Assembly: GCA_024103385.1 (NCBI GenBank)
Contig: JAGFIT010000066.1
Coordinates: forward strand, 1-44,313
Length of the DNA stretch: 44,313 bases
Source of the DNA: Vicingus serpentipes
Lineage (GTDB): Bacteria > Bacteroidota > Bacteroidia > Flavobacteriales_E > Vicingaceae
Reading direction: 5' to 3'
Position 1 is the first letter of the stretch, and every line of letters starts with the position of its first letter. Shown here in pieces: positions 1-7,668 of the stretch. A program made the position numbers and the translations under genes. Under the pieces are notes generated by a model. The model was given only the letters and a program-made list of their open reading frames with translations, ran no database searches and was not told the origin of the DNA.

Positions 1-124
1 AACTATGGAAGAATTATTATCAAAAAAAACCTATACTTGTAAACGAGTTTTAGGATTAGTTTTAAACTGTAAACTTATATCAGGATTATCTAACTAAACT
101 GTAAACTTTTTTCAGGACGAGACA
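1..124. mobile_element. Probable end of an insertion sequence (rest lies left of window)
   Basis: Three spaced copies of TGTAAAC-N8-AGGA start at 38, 68 and 100. The last runs into CAGGACGAGACA, ending at about 124. Reading inward from that point gives TGTCTCGTCCTG, a TG-starting terminus. Multiple subterminal repeats behind a TG/CA end are typical of IS21-type and some related elements. One frame is open from base 2 to a stop at 95-97 (about 31 residues) and could be the tail of a transposase-type gene. No transposase domain is visible, so the assignment is inference. The next gene starts only 29 nt beyond the proposed end. Confidence 0.4.
38..117 (+). repeat. Three direct repeats with 30- and 32-bp spacing
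   Basis: Copies run at about 38-55, 63-85 and 95-117. The second and third share TAAACTGTAAACTT followed by TCAGGA or TTCAGGA; the first keeps TGTAAAC and AGGA. The spacing is close to three helical turns, so bound protein would sit on one face of the DNA. This fits transposase binding sites at an element end, or operator sites upstream of the gene at 153. Confidence 0.6.
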
Positions 125-152
125 AAATCTTAAAATCGCACAAATTTTATTT

Positions 153-1007
153 ATGAAAAAACAGTACCCTCTTTTATTACTCCTATTAATTCCTTTTCTC
201 TCTATTTCACAAGAAATAGAGCCAAAAGAAAAACCTTCTAACAAAGGTCGAATTTATGTCTTCTGGGGCTGGAATAGAGGTTGGTATACCAATTCAGATA
301 TTCATTTTACAGGTAATAATTATGATTTTGAATTGACTAATGTTAAAGCATATGACAGACAATCTTCCTTTGGTATAGACCCCTATCTTAATCCAAATAG
401 AATTACTATTCCTCAAACTAATTTAAGAATAGGTTATTTCATCAATGATAAATATGACATATCTATTGGTGTTGATCATATGAAGTATGTAATGAGAAAC
501 GGGCAAACTGTAAAAATCAATGGGAATATTGATGACGGAACATTATTTGATGAGAATTATAACAATGAAGATATTTTATTAACCCAAGCTTTTTTAATTT
601 TTGAGCACAGTGATGGATTAAATTACTTGAATGCAGAACTTACTCGAAACGATGATTTATTGAAGCTATTTAAAGTGAATTGGAACTCTGACATAGTACA
701 AATAAACACGTTAATTGGTTTTGGCTTAGGGCCTGTTATGCCTAAATCGAACGTTACTTTATGGAATAATGCTCGAAATGATGAGTTCCATTTTGCTGGC
801 TACGGATTTGCTGGAAAAGTGGGTTTAAACGTAACTTTCTTTAAACATATATTCTTTAGAGGAGAATTAAAAGAAGGGTTTGTTAATTTACCTGACGTAC
901 TTACATCTCCAGATCACTCAGACAAAGCAAGCCATCATTTTTTCTTTACTGAATTGAACATTGATATAGGCTTTACTTTTAATCCTTTTAACAAAAGAGA
1001 AAATTAA
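153..1007 (+). CDS. Outer-membrane beta-barrel protein, unknown function
   Basis: The 284-residue product starts with a clear signal peptide (MKKQYPLLLLLLIPFLSIS, cleavage near residue 19). The mature part alternates short amphipathic strands rich in Phe, Tyr and Gly with polar turns, for example around LRIGYFINDKYDISIGVDHMK and VGLNVTFFKHIFFRGELKEG. It ends in a strand-like FFFTELNIDIGFTFNPF. This is the look of a Bacteroidota outer-membrane barrel. No family-specific motif was recognised. Its end overlaps the convergent gene at 1004 by four bases. Confidence 0.7.
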   Translation: MKKQYPLLLLLLIPFLSISQEIEPKEKPSNKGRIYVFWGWNRGWYTNSDIHFTGNNYDFELTNVKAYDRQSSFGIDPYLNPNRITIPQTNLRIGYFINDKYDISIGVDHMKYVMRNGQTVKINGNIDDGTLFDENYNNEDILLTQAFLIFEHSDGLNYLNAELTRNDDLLKLFKVNWNSDIVQINTLIGFGLGPVMPKSNVTLWNNARNDEFHFAGYGFAGKVGLNVTFFKHIFFRGELKEGFVNLPDVLTSPDHSDKASHHFFFTELNIDIGFTFNPFNKREN

Positions 1008-1525
1008 AACAACTGCCTGATTTCTTTTTTTAGAAGAGCAATAGTGGTATGTGTTGGAGAAGCTTCCATCTGCATCATCATTTCAAATATCTTTTGACCC
1101 AAATCTGCACCAGTAGAAGTATCATTCATTTGTGATGCCGCTAAATTGATAATTTTGATTACATCATCTTTTGCTTTTTTAATATGCCCCCATGCTGTTG
1201 ATGAAATGTAAATTTGCTGAACCAAATTGTGTTCAAATTCTTGCTGAACCGCCTTCAATAATTCAGACTGTAATAACTTAGCGCTCATACCTGGCTGATG
1301 TATTCTCAACACCATATTATTAAAAGAGATTCTCTCTAACAACAACACTAACCTTTCATAAGCTTGCAAACGAAGTGGTGTCGTTATATTGTGATTCTCT
1401 TTCTTTAATAAAAGCAATTGCTTTCTGTACTCATTATCCATAAACTTTTGAACAATAAAATAAGTTGCTGCAAAAACAACTAGCGAAGGAACAACATATT
1501 TTAAAATCTCTAAAAAAACTTCCAT
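1004..1525 (-). CDS. Conserved membrane-anchored protein (DUF7935-like)
   Basis: The 173-residue protein has one N-terminal transmembrane helix (about residues 7-27, ILKYVVPSLVVFAATYFIV). A mostly helical soluble domain follows, with charged and leucine-rich stretches such as PLRLQAYERLVLLLERIS and LLQSELLKAVQQEFEHNLVQQ. Proteins of this shape are widespread and uncharacterised in Bacteroidota; the DUF7935 name is from memory of that family. It stands alone on the minus strand and overlaps its convergent neighbour by four bases. No catalytic motif is visible. Confidence 0.65.
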   Translation of the reverse strand: MEVFLEILKYVVPSLVVFAATYFIVQKFMDNEYRKQLLLLKKENHNITTPLRLQAYERLVLLLERISFNNMVLRIHQPGMSAKLLQSELLKAVQQEFEHNLVQQIYISSTAWGHIKKAKDDVIKIINLAASQMNDTSTGADLGQKIFEMMMQMEASPTHTTIALLKKEIRQLF

Positions 1526-1616
1526 AACCTACTCGTATAAAATAATTCCATAAAATTACTTAAAAAGTAACTCTTTTAACAAGGATTTATTTTAATGTTA
1601 TAAGCACAATTTTATT

Positions 1617-1624
1617 TAGTTTTG
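1617..1624 (+). promoter_or_regulatory. -7 promoter box TAGTTTTG upstream of aminotransferase
   Basis: TAGTTTTG matches the Bacteroidota -7 consensus TAnnTTTG. The expected -33 TTG is only weakly matched (ATG at 1595-1597). The box lies 43 nt before the ATG at 1667. It covers the TTG at 1622 that would otherwise look like an upstream start, which argues that translation begins at 1667. Confidence 0.4.
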
Positions 1625-1666
1625 TTTTTCAATATATTTTATACTCTTCTATACATTCTAAATAAA

Positions 1667-2875
1667 ATGGAAAAGCAACTGGAAAAAGTCTTATCTGACA
1701 GAATTAATAGTTTAAGCGAATCTCAAACTTTAGCCATGACAGGTTTGGCTAGGGAATTAAAAGCCCAAGGAAAAAACATCATTAGCTTAAGTATTGGTGA
1801 GCCTGATTTTGACACCCCGGATTTTATTAAAGACGCTGCAAAAAAAGCAATAGATGATAATTTTACCCATTATAGCCCTGTACCTGGTTATCCTGAACTA
1901 AGACAAGCTATTTGCACCAAACTGAAACGAGATAACAACCTTGATTACTCCCCTAATGACATTGTAGTTTCTACAGGAGCTAAACACTCATTAGCCAACT
2001 TGGCGATAACCATATTGAATCCGGGTGATGAAGTAATTATTCCTGCACCATATTGGGTAAGTTATTTAGATATGGTTAAAATAGCGGAAGCAAAACCTGT
2101 TATTGTTAACACTTCAATTGAAACTGATTTTAAAGTAACTGCAACTCAGCTTAAAAATGCTATTACAGAAAAAACGCGAATGCTATGGTTTAGTTCTCCT
2201 TGTAACCCTAGTGGATCTGTTTACACCAAAGAAGAGATTGAAGAAATTGCACAATTAATTAAAAACTATCCAAACATTATCATCGTTTCTGATGAAATCT
2301 ATGAGCACATCAGTTTTACAGGAAAGCACGAAAGTATAGCTCAATTTGATTTTATAAAAGACCAAGTAGTTACTGTTAATGGTGTTTCCAAAGGATTTGC
2401 TATGACTGGCTGGAGACTTGGCTTTATTGCCGCTCCTAAATGGATAGCTGATGGTTGTAACAAAATGCAAGGTCAATTTACTTCAGGAACATGTAGTATT
2501 ACTCAAAAAGCTGCTCAAGTAGCTTTTGAAGCTGATCCTATTGTGTTAAAAGACATGCAAACTGCATTTAAAAACCGTAGGGATTTGGTGCTTTCATTAA
2601 TGGCTGAAATTCCGGGATTAAAATTAAATGAGCCAAAAGGTGCTTTCTATGTATTTCCTGATGTATCTTCTTATTTCGGAAAATCATACAATGGTCAAGT
2701 AATTAATAATGCTACAGATTTAAGTATGTTTATTTTAAATGAAGGATTAGTAGCATTAGTAACAGGAGAAGCTTTTGGTGATCCTAACTGCATTCGACTA
2801 TCTTATGCTGCATCCGAAGAAGTATTGACTGAAGCTATTAAAAGAATAAAAGACACCCTAGCACTATTAAAGTAA
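1667..2875 (+). CDS. Class I PLP-dependent aminotransferase (aspartate-type)
   Basis: The 402-residue enzyme belongs to fold-type I aminotransferases of the bacterial aspartate/prephenate aminotransferase group. It would transfer an amino group between an amino acid (probably aspartate) and a 2-oxo acid in the cytoplasm. Visible marks are ISLSIGEPDFDTP near the N terminus, the HYSPVPGYPELR substrate loop, SPCNPSGSVY, SDEIYEHI, and the PLP lysine K242 in VNGVSKGFAMTGWRLGF. The C terminus carries NCIRLSYAAS with the carboxylate-binding arginine. The ATG at 1667 was chosen because the upstream TTG at 1622 falls in a promoter box and the extra residues match nothing. A kinase gene follows after 6 nt. 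Exact substrate is not decided by sequence. Confidence 0.9.
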   Translation: MEKQLEKVLSDRINSLSESQTLAMTGLARELKAQGKNIISLSIGEPDFDTPDFIKDAAKKAIDDNFTHYSPVPGYPELRQAICTKLKRDNNLDYSPNDIVVSTGAKHSLANLAITILNPGDEVIIPAPYWVSYLDMVKIAEAKPVIVNTSIETDFKVTATQLKNAITEKTRMLWFSSPCNPSGSVYTKEEIEEIAQLIKNYPNIIIVSDEIYEHISFTGKHESIAQFDFIKDQVVTVNGVSKGFAMTGWRLGFIAAPKWIADGCNKMQGQFTSGTCSITQKAAQVAFEADPIVLKDMQTAFKNRRDLVLSLMAEIPGLKLNEPKGAFYVFPDVSSYFGKSYNGQVINNATDLSMFILNEGLVALVTGEAFGDPNCIRLSYAASEEVLTEAIKRIKDTLALLK

Positions 2876-2881
2876 AGTATT

Positions 2882-3877
2882 TTGAATAAAAACGAAATAA
2901 CAACACTATTTTCCAACTTCAACCAACTTAACGCTTTGATTATTGGTGATGTAATGATTGACTCTTATTATTTTGGGAAAGTCGACCGAATATCACCTGA
3001 AGCACCTGTTCCTGTTGTTGCTGTTGAAAAAAAGGAAAACAGGTTGGGCGGTGCTGCTAACGTTGCACTAAACATTCAAGCATTGGGTGCCACTCCTATT
3101 TTGTGTTCTGTTATTGGTAGTGATAGTGATAGTATCTTATTTGATGAATTAATTTCAAAAAGCAATCTTTCTAATGCTGGAATAATTAAAAGTGAGCATA
3201 GAATCACCACTGTTAAAACAAGAGTAATTGGTAATAAACACCAAGTATTACGGGTAGACTCCGAAAATGACACCCCACTTTCTACTCAAGATAACAATCA
3301 ACTTTTTGAAAGAATTACATCTTTAATTGATACAAATAAAATTGATGTAGTCATCTTTGAAGATTATGACAAGGGAGTTATTACTGCTGAATTAATTGAA
3401 CAAGTTGTGGCTTTTTGTAACAAAAAAAATATCCCAACCACTGTTGACCCTAAAAAAAGAAATTTTTCAGCATACAAGAATGTAACCCTGTTTAAACCTA
3501 ATTTAAAAGAATTGAAAGAAGGGTTAAATATCAACATACCAGCAAACGATATTACTGCTATTCAAAAAGCCGTAGAAGAGTTAAACAAAAAACAACCCAA
3601 TCAAATTACATTTATCACCTTATCAGAACATGGTGTTTACATCAGTGACAATACAAAGCAGTATCACCTACCCGCTCATTTAAGAAACATTTCAGATGTT
3701 TCTGGAGCTGGAGATACTGTAATTAGTGTTGCTTCTCTATGTCTAGCATTAAACCAGCCTATTCAATTAATTGCTGAAATATCCAACTTGGCAGGAGGAT
3801 TAGTCTGTGAAAAAGTAGGAGTAGTTCCTATAGACAAAGATGTCTTATTGTCTGAAACTGTAACCCAACTTATTTAA
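2882..3877 (+). CDS. rfaE1: PfkB-family kinase, D-glycero-beta-D-manno-heptose-7-phosphate kinase (RfaE1/HldE N-domain type)
   Basis: The 331-residue protein resembles the kinase half of HldE, which phosphorylates heptose 7-phosphate for LPS-core precursor synthesis. The N-terminal GDVMIDSYYFGKVDRISPEA and RLGGAANVALN motifs are typical of the RfaE1 group within PfkB kinases. The C-terminal DVSGAGDT (residues 272-279) supplies the catalytic base D278. There is no nucleotidyltransferase domain, so a separate RfaE2-type protein would be needed. Initiation appears to be at a TTG, because no in-frame ATG precedes the first conserved strand. It sits 6 nt after the aminotransferase and directly abuts the methyltransferase, so the three are probably one operon. 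Confidence 0.85.
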   Translation: MNKNEITTLFSNFNQLNALIIGDVMIDSYYFGKVDRISPEAPVPVVAVEKKENRLGGAANVALNIQALGATPILCSVIGSDSDSILFDELISKSNLSNAGIIKSEHRITTVKTRVIGNKHQVLRVDSENDTPLSTQDNNQLFERITSLIDTNKIDVVIFEDYDKGVITAELIEQVVAFCNKKNIPTTVDPKKRNFSAYKNVTLFKPNLKELKEGLNINIPANDITAIQKAVEELNKKQPNQITFITLSEHGVYISDNTKQYHLPAHLRNISDVSGAGDTVISVASLCLALNQPIQLIAEISNLAGGLVCEKVGVVPIDKDVLLSETVTQLI

Positions 3878-4600
3878 ATGTCAGTAGTACCCTACAAAAA
3901 AGAAGCTGGAAGCAAAAAAGAACAGGTTGCTACCATGTTTAATAATATCTCTAGAAAATATGATTTTTTAAATCATTTTTTATCCCTTGGTATTGATATT
4001 TTGTGGCGTAAAAAAGCCATTCGAATGTTAAAAGCTAGTCAACCAAAATATATTTTAGATATGGCTACCGGTACTGGCGATTTTGCATTAGAAGCACTAT
4101 CATTAAACCCAAAAAAAATAATTGGAGTAGATATTTCGGAGGGCATGCTAGCTGTTGGTAAAGAAAAAATTAAAATAAAGGGAGTTGATCCTATTATAGA
4201 ATTAGCATTGGGTGATTCTGAAAAATTAGATTTTAAAGACAATACCTTTGATGCCTATACTGTTGGTTTTGGAGTTCGTAATTTTGAAAATTTAGAAAAA
4301 GGACTGAGCGAAATGCTACGCGTTTTAAAACCTAATGGAACAGCAGTTATTTTAGAATTTTCAAAACCTAAAACATTTCCTATTAAACAAATCTATCATT
4401 TTTACTTTAATCAAGTTTTACCTGGTATTGGAAAATTGGTTTCTAAAGATAATTCTGCTTACACTTATTTACCCGAATCTGTTAATGCGTTTCCTGAGGG
4501 AGAAGACTTTGTTAATATACTTAAAAACTTAAACTACAAAAACATTGAAGCAACTCCACTCTTATTTGGAATAGCTTCAATTTATAAAGCCACAAAATAA
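3878..4600 (+). CDS. ubiE: Demethylmenaquinone methyltransferase (UbiE/MenG)
   Basis: The 240-residue SAM-dependent methyltransferase carries out the last step of menaquinone synthesis, methylating demethylmenaquinone. The family opening is present ([24 protein letters not shown], followed by WRKKAI). So are the SAM-binding loop [13 protein letters not shown] and the [23 protein letters not shown] block. Length fits UbiE/MenG. The ATG comes immediately after the stop of the upstream kinase. In many Bacteroidota porT follows ubiE directly; here a four-helix-bundle gene lies between them. Confidence 0.93.
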   Translation: MSVVPYKKEAGSKKEQVATMFNNISRKYDFLNHFLSLGIDILWRKKAIRMLKASQPKYILDMATGTGDFALEALSLNPKKIIGVDISEGMLAVGKEKIKIKGVDPIIELALGDSEKLDFKDNTFDAYTVGFGVRNFENLEKGLSEMLRVLKPNGTAVILEFSKPKTFPIKQIYHFYFNQVLPGIGKLVSKDNSAYTYLPESVNAFPEGEDFVNILKNLNYKNIEATPLLFGIASIYKATK

Positions 4601-4641
4601 AATAACTAATTACAACGTTTAAAACAATCTAACTCAATAAC

Positions 4642-5081
4642 GAACAAGGATTAACGATATAAGAATTTTGAATAAGTTTGATTTAGAAGACAGGTTGGTA
4701 GAATTTTCAGTATTAATTATTGATATTGTGAACGAAATACCTAATTCAAAAGCAGGAAATCATCTTTCTGGTCAAATAGTACGGTCGGGAACATCTGTTT
4801 CTCTTAATTATGGGGAAGCTCAAAGTGGTGAATCTAAGAAAGACTTTATTCATAAAATGAAAATTGTACTAAAAGAGCTAAGAGAAACTTTTGTCTGTTT
4901 AAAAATAATACATAAAACAAAACTATTTAAACATGAAGAGAAAATTGTAAAAGCAAAAAAAGAAAATAATGAGTTAATTTCAATATTTGTTAAAAGTGTT
5001 GCAACCGCTCAAAATAATAATTAAAAAAATGGTTCTTTCTTCATTTATAAATCAAAAATCGTTAATCGATGTTCCTTGTTC
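4642..5081. mobile_element. Inverted-repeat-flanked unit carrying a four-helix-bundle gene
   Basis: The left repeat GAACAAGGATTAACGATAT (4642-4660) is matched by an imperfect reverse complement at 5058-5081. There, ATCGTTAATCGATGTTCCTTGTTC reads GAACAAGGA..ATTAACGAT on the other strand. Both arms contain GAACAAGGA and TTAACGAT, with extra bases between them on the right. The gene at 4668-5024 is the only content. Four-helix-bundle genes of this family were first described inside 23S rRNA intervening sequences and are scattered in Bacteroidota genomes, so a small mobile or once-mobile unit is a reasonable inference. Confidence 0.5.
4668..5024 (+). CDS. Four-helix bundle protein (23S rRNA intervening-sequence protein family)
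   Basis: The 118-residue, almost wholly helical protein matches the four-helix bundle / S23 family. It shows an opening LEDRLVEFSVLIIDIVNEIP and the conserved core GNHLSGQIVRSGTSVSLNYGEA. DFIHKMKIVLKELRETFVCLKII and a lysine-rich last helix follow. Family members are small pentamer-forming proteins; relatives include the Avd accessory protein of diversity-generating retroelements and proteins encoded in rRNA intervening sequences. No reverse transcriptase lies nearby, so a retroelement role is unsupported. The start is a TTG. The gene separates ubiE from porT and is framed by inverted repeats. Confidence 0.85.
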   Translation: MNKFDLEDRLVEFSVLIIDIVNEIPNSKAGNHLSGQIVRSGTSVSLNYGEAQSGESKKDFIHKMKIVLKELRETFVCLKIIHKTKLFKHEEKIVKAKKENNELISIFVKSVATAQNNN

Positions 5082-5107
5082 TCAAATCAATTTTTAATTT
5101 CTAGTCA

Positions 5108-5827
5108 TTGTATAATAAAATTACCATATTCTTTTTCTTTTTTATTTCATTGACTACAGCCTATAGCCAAAAACCAACGACTCAAAACCTTCCTAAATTT
5201 GATCATCGTTTTATTCATTTTGGATTTTTGATTGGAGGAAACTCTGCTAATTTTGTATTAGAAAGACTCCCCCCAACTGTTATAGGAGCAGATACATTGA
5301 CCGTATTAGAACCCAATTCTGCCAGTGGTTTTAATTTAGGAATAGTATCTGCCATGCATTTTAATCAATACTTTAGTTTGCGTTTTACTCCCAATCTTGC
5401 ATTTTCTTCTAGAAGTTTAGAATATACCTTCCAAACCCAAAAAGGAGAAAAAAAATATATTAAGGATATTGAATCCACTCTTATCAATTTTCCTTTAAAC
5501 ATTAAATACAAATCAGCACGAGTGAACAATTTTAGCGCTTACGTTATTTTTGGAGCTGCTTATAGTTTAGATTTAGCTGCTAATGCTGGTTCCGAAAATC
5601 TTTCTACTAATCCCAATGACGTTATCGTAAAATTAAAACGTGATGACTACATGGGGCAATTAGGATTTGGTACAGACTTCTATTTACAATACTTTAAGTT
5701 TGGTATCGAATTAAAAATGTCCTACGGAATTAGAGACCTCCTTGGTCACGACAATACTGCCTTCTCCTCTCCTATTGAACAATTACGATCAAAAATGTTT
5801 TTACTTTCATTAACTTTTGAGGGATGA
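5108..5827 (+). CDS. porT: Type IX secretion outer-membrane protein PorT
   Basis: The 239-residue protein has a signal peptide ending around residue 20 (FISLTTAYSQ). An outer-membrane barrel follows with the PorT-type opening NLPKFDHRFIHFGFLIGGN. Also visible are FSLRFTPNLAFSSRSLEYTF, a LINFPLNIKYKS strand and the C-terminal LLSLTFEG. PorT is required for protein export through the type IX system, which would handle the sorting-domain cargo encoded elsewhere in this window. Position downstream of ubiE also supports the call. Initiation seems to be at TTG; no earlier in-frame ATG is available. Confidence 0.85.
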   Translation: MYNKITIFFFFFISLTTAYSQKPTTQNLPKFDHRFIHFGFLIGGNSANFVLERLPPTVIGADTLTVLEPNSASGFNLGIVSAMHFNQYFSLRFTPNLAFSSRSLEYTFQTQKGEKKYIKDIESTLINFPLNIKYKSARVNNFSAYVIFGAAYSLDLAANAGSENLSTNPNDVIVKLKRDDYMGQLGFGTDFYLQYFKFGIELKMSYGIRDLLGHDNTAFSSPIEQLRSKMFLLSLTFEG

Positions 5828-5869
5828 TTCTGAAATGATAAGTTATGAATGTTGAATTATAAATAGTAG

Positions 5870-7423
5870 ATGCAAACCCTCCAATTTTCCATTTTACCTG
5901 AGCAGGCGGTTGACAATAGTTTTCTGAAAGAAAAGATAGCCCAAGAAATTAACACGAATAATTTTGAATATCGAATTATTAAACGGTCTATTGATGCTAG
6001 AAGAAAGCCTGTAAAAATTAATTTAACTATTACTGTTTATCAAGAAGGAGAACTTATCGATGAATCTTTTATAAAAAAAGAATACCCGAATGTCAGTCAT
6101 TCTGCTCCTGTGTTAATTATAGGGTTTGGTCCTGCTGGCATGTTTGCTGCACTCAAGCTCATTGAACTAGGATTAAAACCTGTAATTATAGAACGAGGAA
6201 AAGATGTGCGTAAAAGGCGAAGAGATCTTGCTGCGATTACTAGAGATCAAATTATCAATCCCAACTCCAATTACTGTTTTGGTGAAGGAGGAGCCGGTAC
6301 TTTTTCAGATGGAAAACTATATACCCGTTCTAAAAAAAGAGGTGATGTTAATGAGATATTAGAAATATTGGTTCAGCATGGTGCTCCTAAGGAAATATTA
6401 GTAGACACGCATCCTCACATAGGAACCAATAAATTACCTCAAGTTGTTACTGCTATAAGAGAAACTATTTTAAATGCTGGAGGAGAAATTCATTTTGAAA
6501 CTAGACTAGAAGACTTTATCATCAATAACAATCAAATTGAAGGAATAGTTGATCAACATGGAAATAAATTTCTAGCTAATAATGTAATTCTAGCCACTGG
6601 ACATTCTGCTAGAGATATTTTTTATTTACTGGATAAGAAAAAAATTCTAATAGAAAATAAACCTTTTGCTTTAGGAGTTCGAGTAGAACACCCTCAGCAG
6701 TTAATTGATTCCATTCAATATCACTGTAAAACAAAAAGTGAGTATCTGCCTCCTGCCTCCTATAAATTAGTGCAACAAGTAAAACAAAGAGGTGTGTTTT
6801 CTTTTTGTATGTGTCCTGGAGGGATTATAGCTCCTTGTGCTACTTCTCCTGGAGAAATTGTTACCAATGGATGGTCTCCATCCAAAAGAAATAACCCTTA
6901 TGCTAATTCTGGTATTGTTGTTACTGTTGAAGAAGAAGATTTGATTCCCTACAAAAAACATGGAGCCTTAGCTGGACTGAAATTTCAAGAAGAAGTGGAG
7001 CGCACCACTTTTATAGCAGGTAAAAATGATACCACTAACAACATAGGACAAATAGCTCCTGCTCAACGATTACTTGATTTTATTAACAATAAAACATCCT
7101 TTTATTTACCTGAGTGCTCCTATAAACCAGGCATAACAAGTGCTCCTTTACATGAAATTTTACCATCCTCAATTGTTACTCGATTACAAGAAGGATTTAA
7201 AGCTTTTGGACAGAAAATGAGAGGATATTTAAATGAAGAAGCCATTATTGTTGCTGTAGAAAGCAGAACTTCTTCTCCTGTTAAAATTCCCAGAGAGAAA
7301 ATTTCGTTAGAACACCCTAACATAAAAGGATTATACCCATGCGGTGAAGGTGCTGGTTATGCTGGAGGAATTGTATCCGCTGCTATTGACGGGAGAAGAT
7401 GTGCTGAGGCAATAAACTCATAA
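5870..7423 (+). CDS. FAD-dependent dehydrogenase, uncharacterised (COG2509-like)
   Basis: The 517-residue flavoprotein has a small N-terminal domain (about 1-75). An FAD/NAD(P)-binding Rossmann motif follows near residue 85 (VLIIGFGPAGMFAALKLIEL). Next come the family block NYCFGEGGAGTFSDGKLYTR, an NVILATGHSARD segment and a cysteine-bearing SFCMCPGGIIAPCATSPGE. The C-terminal LYPCGEGAGYAGGIVSAAID closes the FAD site. Such proteins are widespread and annotated as NAD(P)/FAD-dependent oxidoreductases without known substrate. It begins 42 nt after porT and may be cotranscribed. The gene after it belongs to a separate, regulated operon. Confidence 0.85.
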   Translation: MQTLQFSILPEQAVDNSFLKEKIAQEINTNNFEYRIIKRSIDARRKPVKINLTITVYQEGELIDESFIKKEYPNVSHSAPVLIIGFGPAGMFAALKLIELGLKPVIIERGKDVRKRRRDLAAITRDQIINPNSNYCFGEGGAGTFSDGKLYTRSKKRGDVNEILEILVQHGAPKEILVDTHPHIGTNKLPQVVTAIRETILNAGGEIHFETRLEDFIINNNQIEGIVDQHGNKFLANNVILATGHSARDIFYLLDKKKILIENKPFALGVRVEHPQQLIDSIQYHCKTKSEYLPPASYKLVQQVKQRGVFSFCMCPGGIIAPCATSPGEIVTNGWSPSKRNNPYANSGIVVTVEEEDLIPYKKHGALAGLKFQEEVERTTFIAGKNDTTNNIGQIAPAQRLLDFINNKTSFYLPECSYKPGITSAPLHEILPSSIVTRLQEGFKAFGQKMRGYLNEEAIIVAVESRTSSPVKIPREKISLEHPNIKGLYPCGEGAGYAGGIVSAAIDGRRCAEAINS

Positions 7424-7484
7424 GAATTGCAATCCTAATTATTAACAAAAAATCAATTATCTGTTAAAAAATAAAAATAAATAC

Positions 7485-7514
7485 TTGTTGATTATTATAT
7501 TTTTTCTACATTTG
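7485..7514 (+). promoter_or_regulatory. Promoter of the ilv operon
   Basis: TTG at 7485-7487, a 19-nt spacer, then TACATTTG at 7507-7514 match the Bacteroidota sigma-factor consensus TTG / TAnnTTTG. Transcription should start near 7520, only a few bases before the leader-peptide ATG at 7525. Confidence 0.65.
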
Positions 7515-7524
7515 TCCCGTTGAA

Positions 7525-7587
7525 ATGAAAAACACATTTATCATATTGGTCGTTAGTATTATTGTTATCATTATTGGTAGCAACTAA
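7525..7587 (+). CDS. ilv leader peptide (20 residues)
   Basis: The small frame ATG..TAA encodes MKNTFIILVVSIIVIIIGSN. Eleven of the 20 residues are Ile, Val or Leu, in one run, the hallmark of a transcription-attenuation leader for branched-chain amino acid synthesis. It starts about 5 nt after the predicted transcription start and is followed by competing hairpins just before ilvD. A ribosome stalled on scarce Ile/Val/Leu codons would leave the downstream antiterminator segment free. A ribosome reaching the stop codon would cover it. Confidence 0.8.
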   Translation: MKNTFIILVVSIIVIIIGSN

Positions 7588-7588
7588 C

Positions 7589-7648
7589 GGGTAGTATATT
7601 TAAATATAAAAATATATAAAAGCTGCCCATACAAAGGCAGCTTTTTTT
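7589..7648 (+). terminator. ilv attenuator: terminator hairpin with alternative antiterminator pairing
   Basis: The terminator stem AAAAGCTGCC (7618-7627) pairs with GGCAGCTTTT (7636-7645) around an 8-nt loop and runs into a T-tract ending at 7648. It lies 20 nt before the ilvD start. GGGTAG (7589-7594), just after the leader stop, can instead pair with CTGCCC (7623-7628). GGTAGC (7576-7581), inside the leader frame, can pair with GCTGCC (7622-7627). Both alternatives break the terminator. The layout is that of classical ribosome-mediated attenuation. Confidence 0.8.
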
Positions 7649-7668
7649 ATGCTTAAAAAAAATAAAAA

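Noticed and set aside
1622..1666. Upstream TTG extension of the aminotransferase
   Set aside because: The TTG lies inside a TAGTTTTG promoter box and the added residues do not match the enzyme family; the ATG at 1667 gives a normal N terminus.
4668..5024. Avd-type accessory protein of a diversity-generating retroelement
   Set aside because: The fold family matches, but no reverse transcriptase, template repeat or variable target gene is present in the surrounding sequence.
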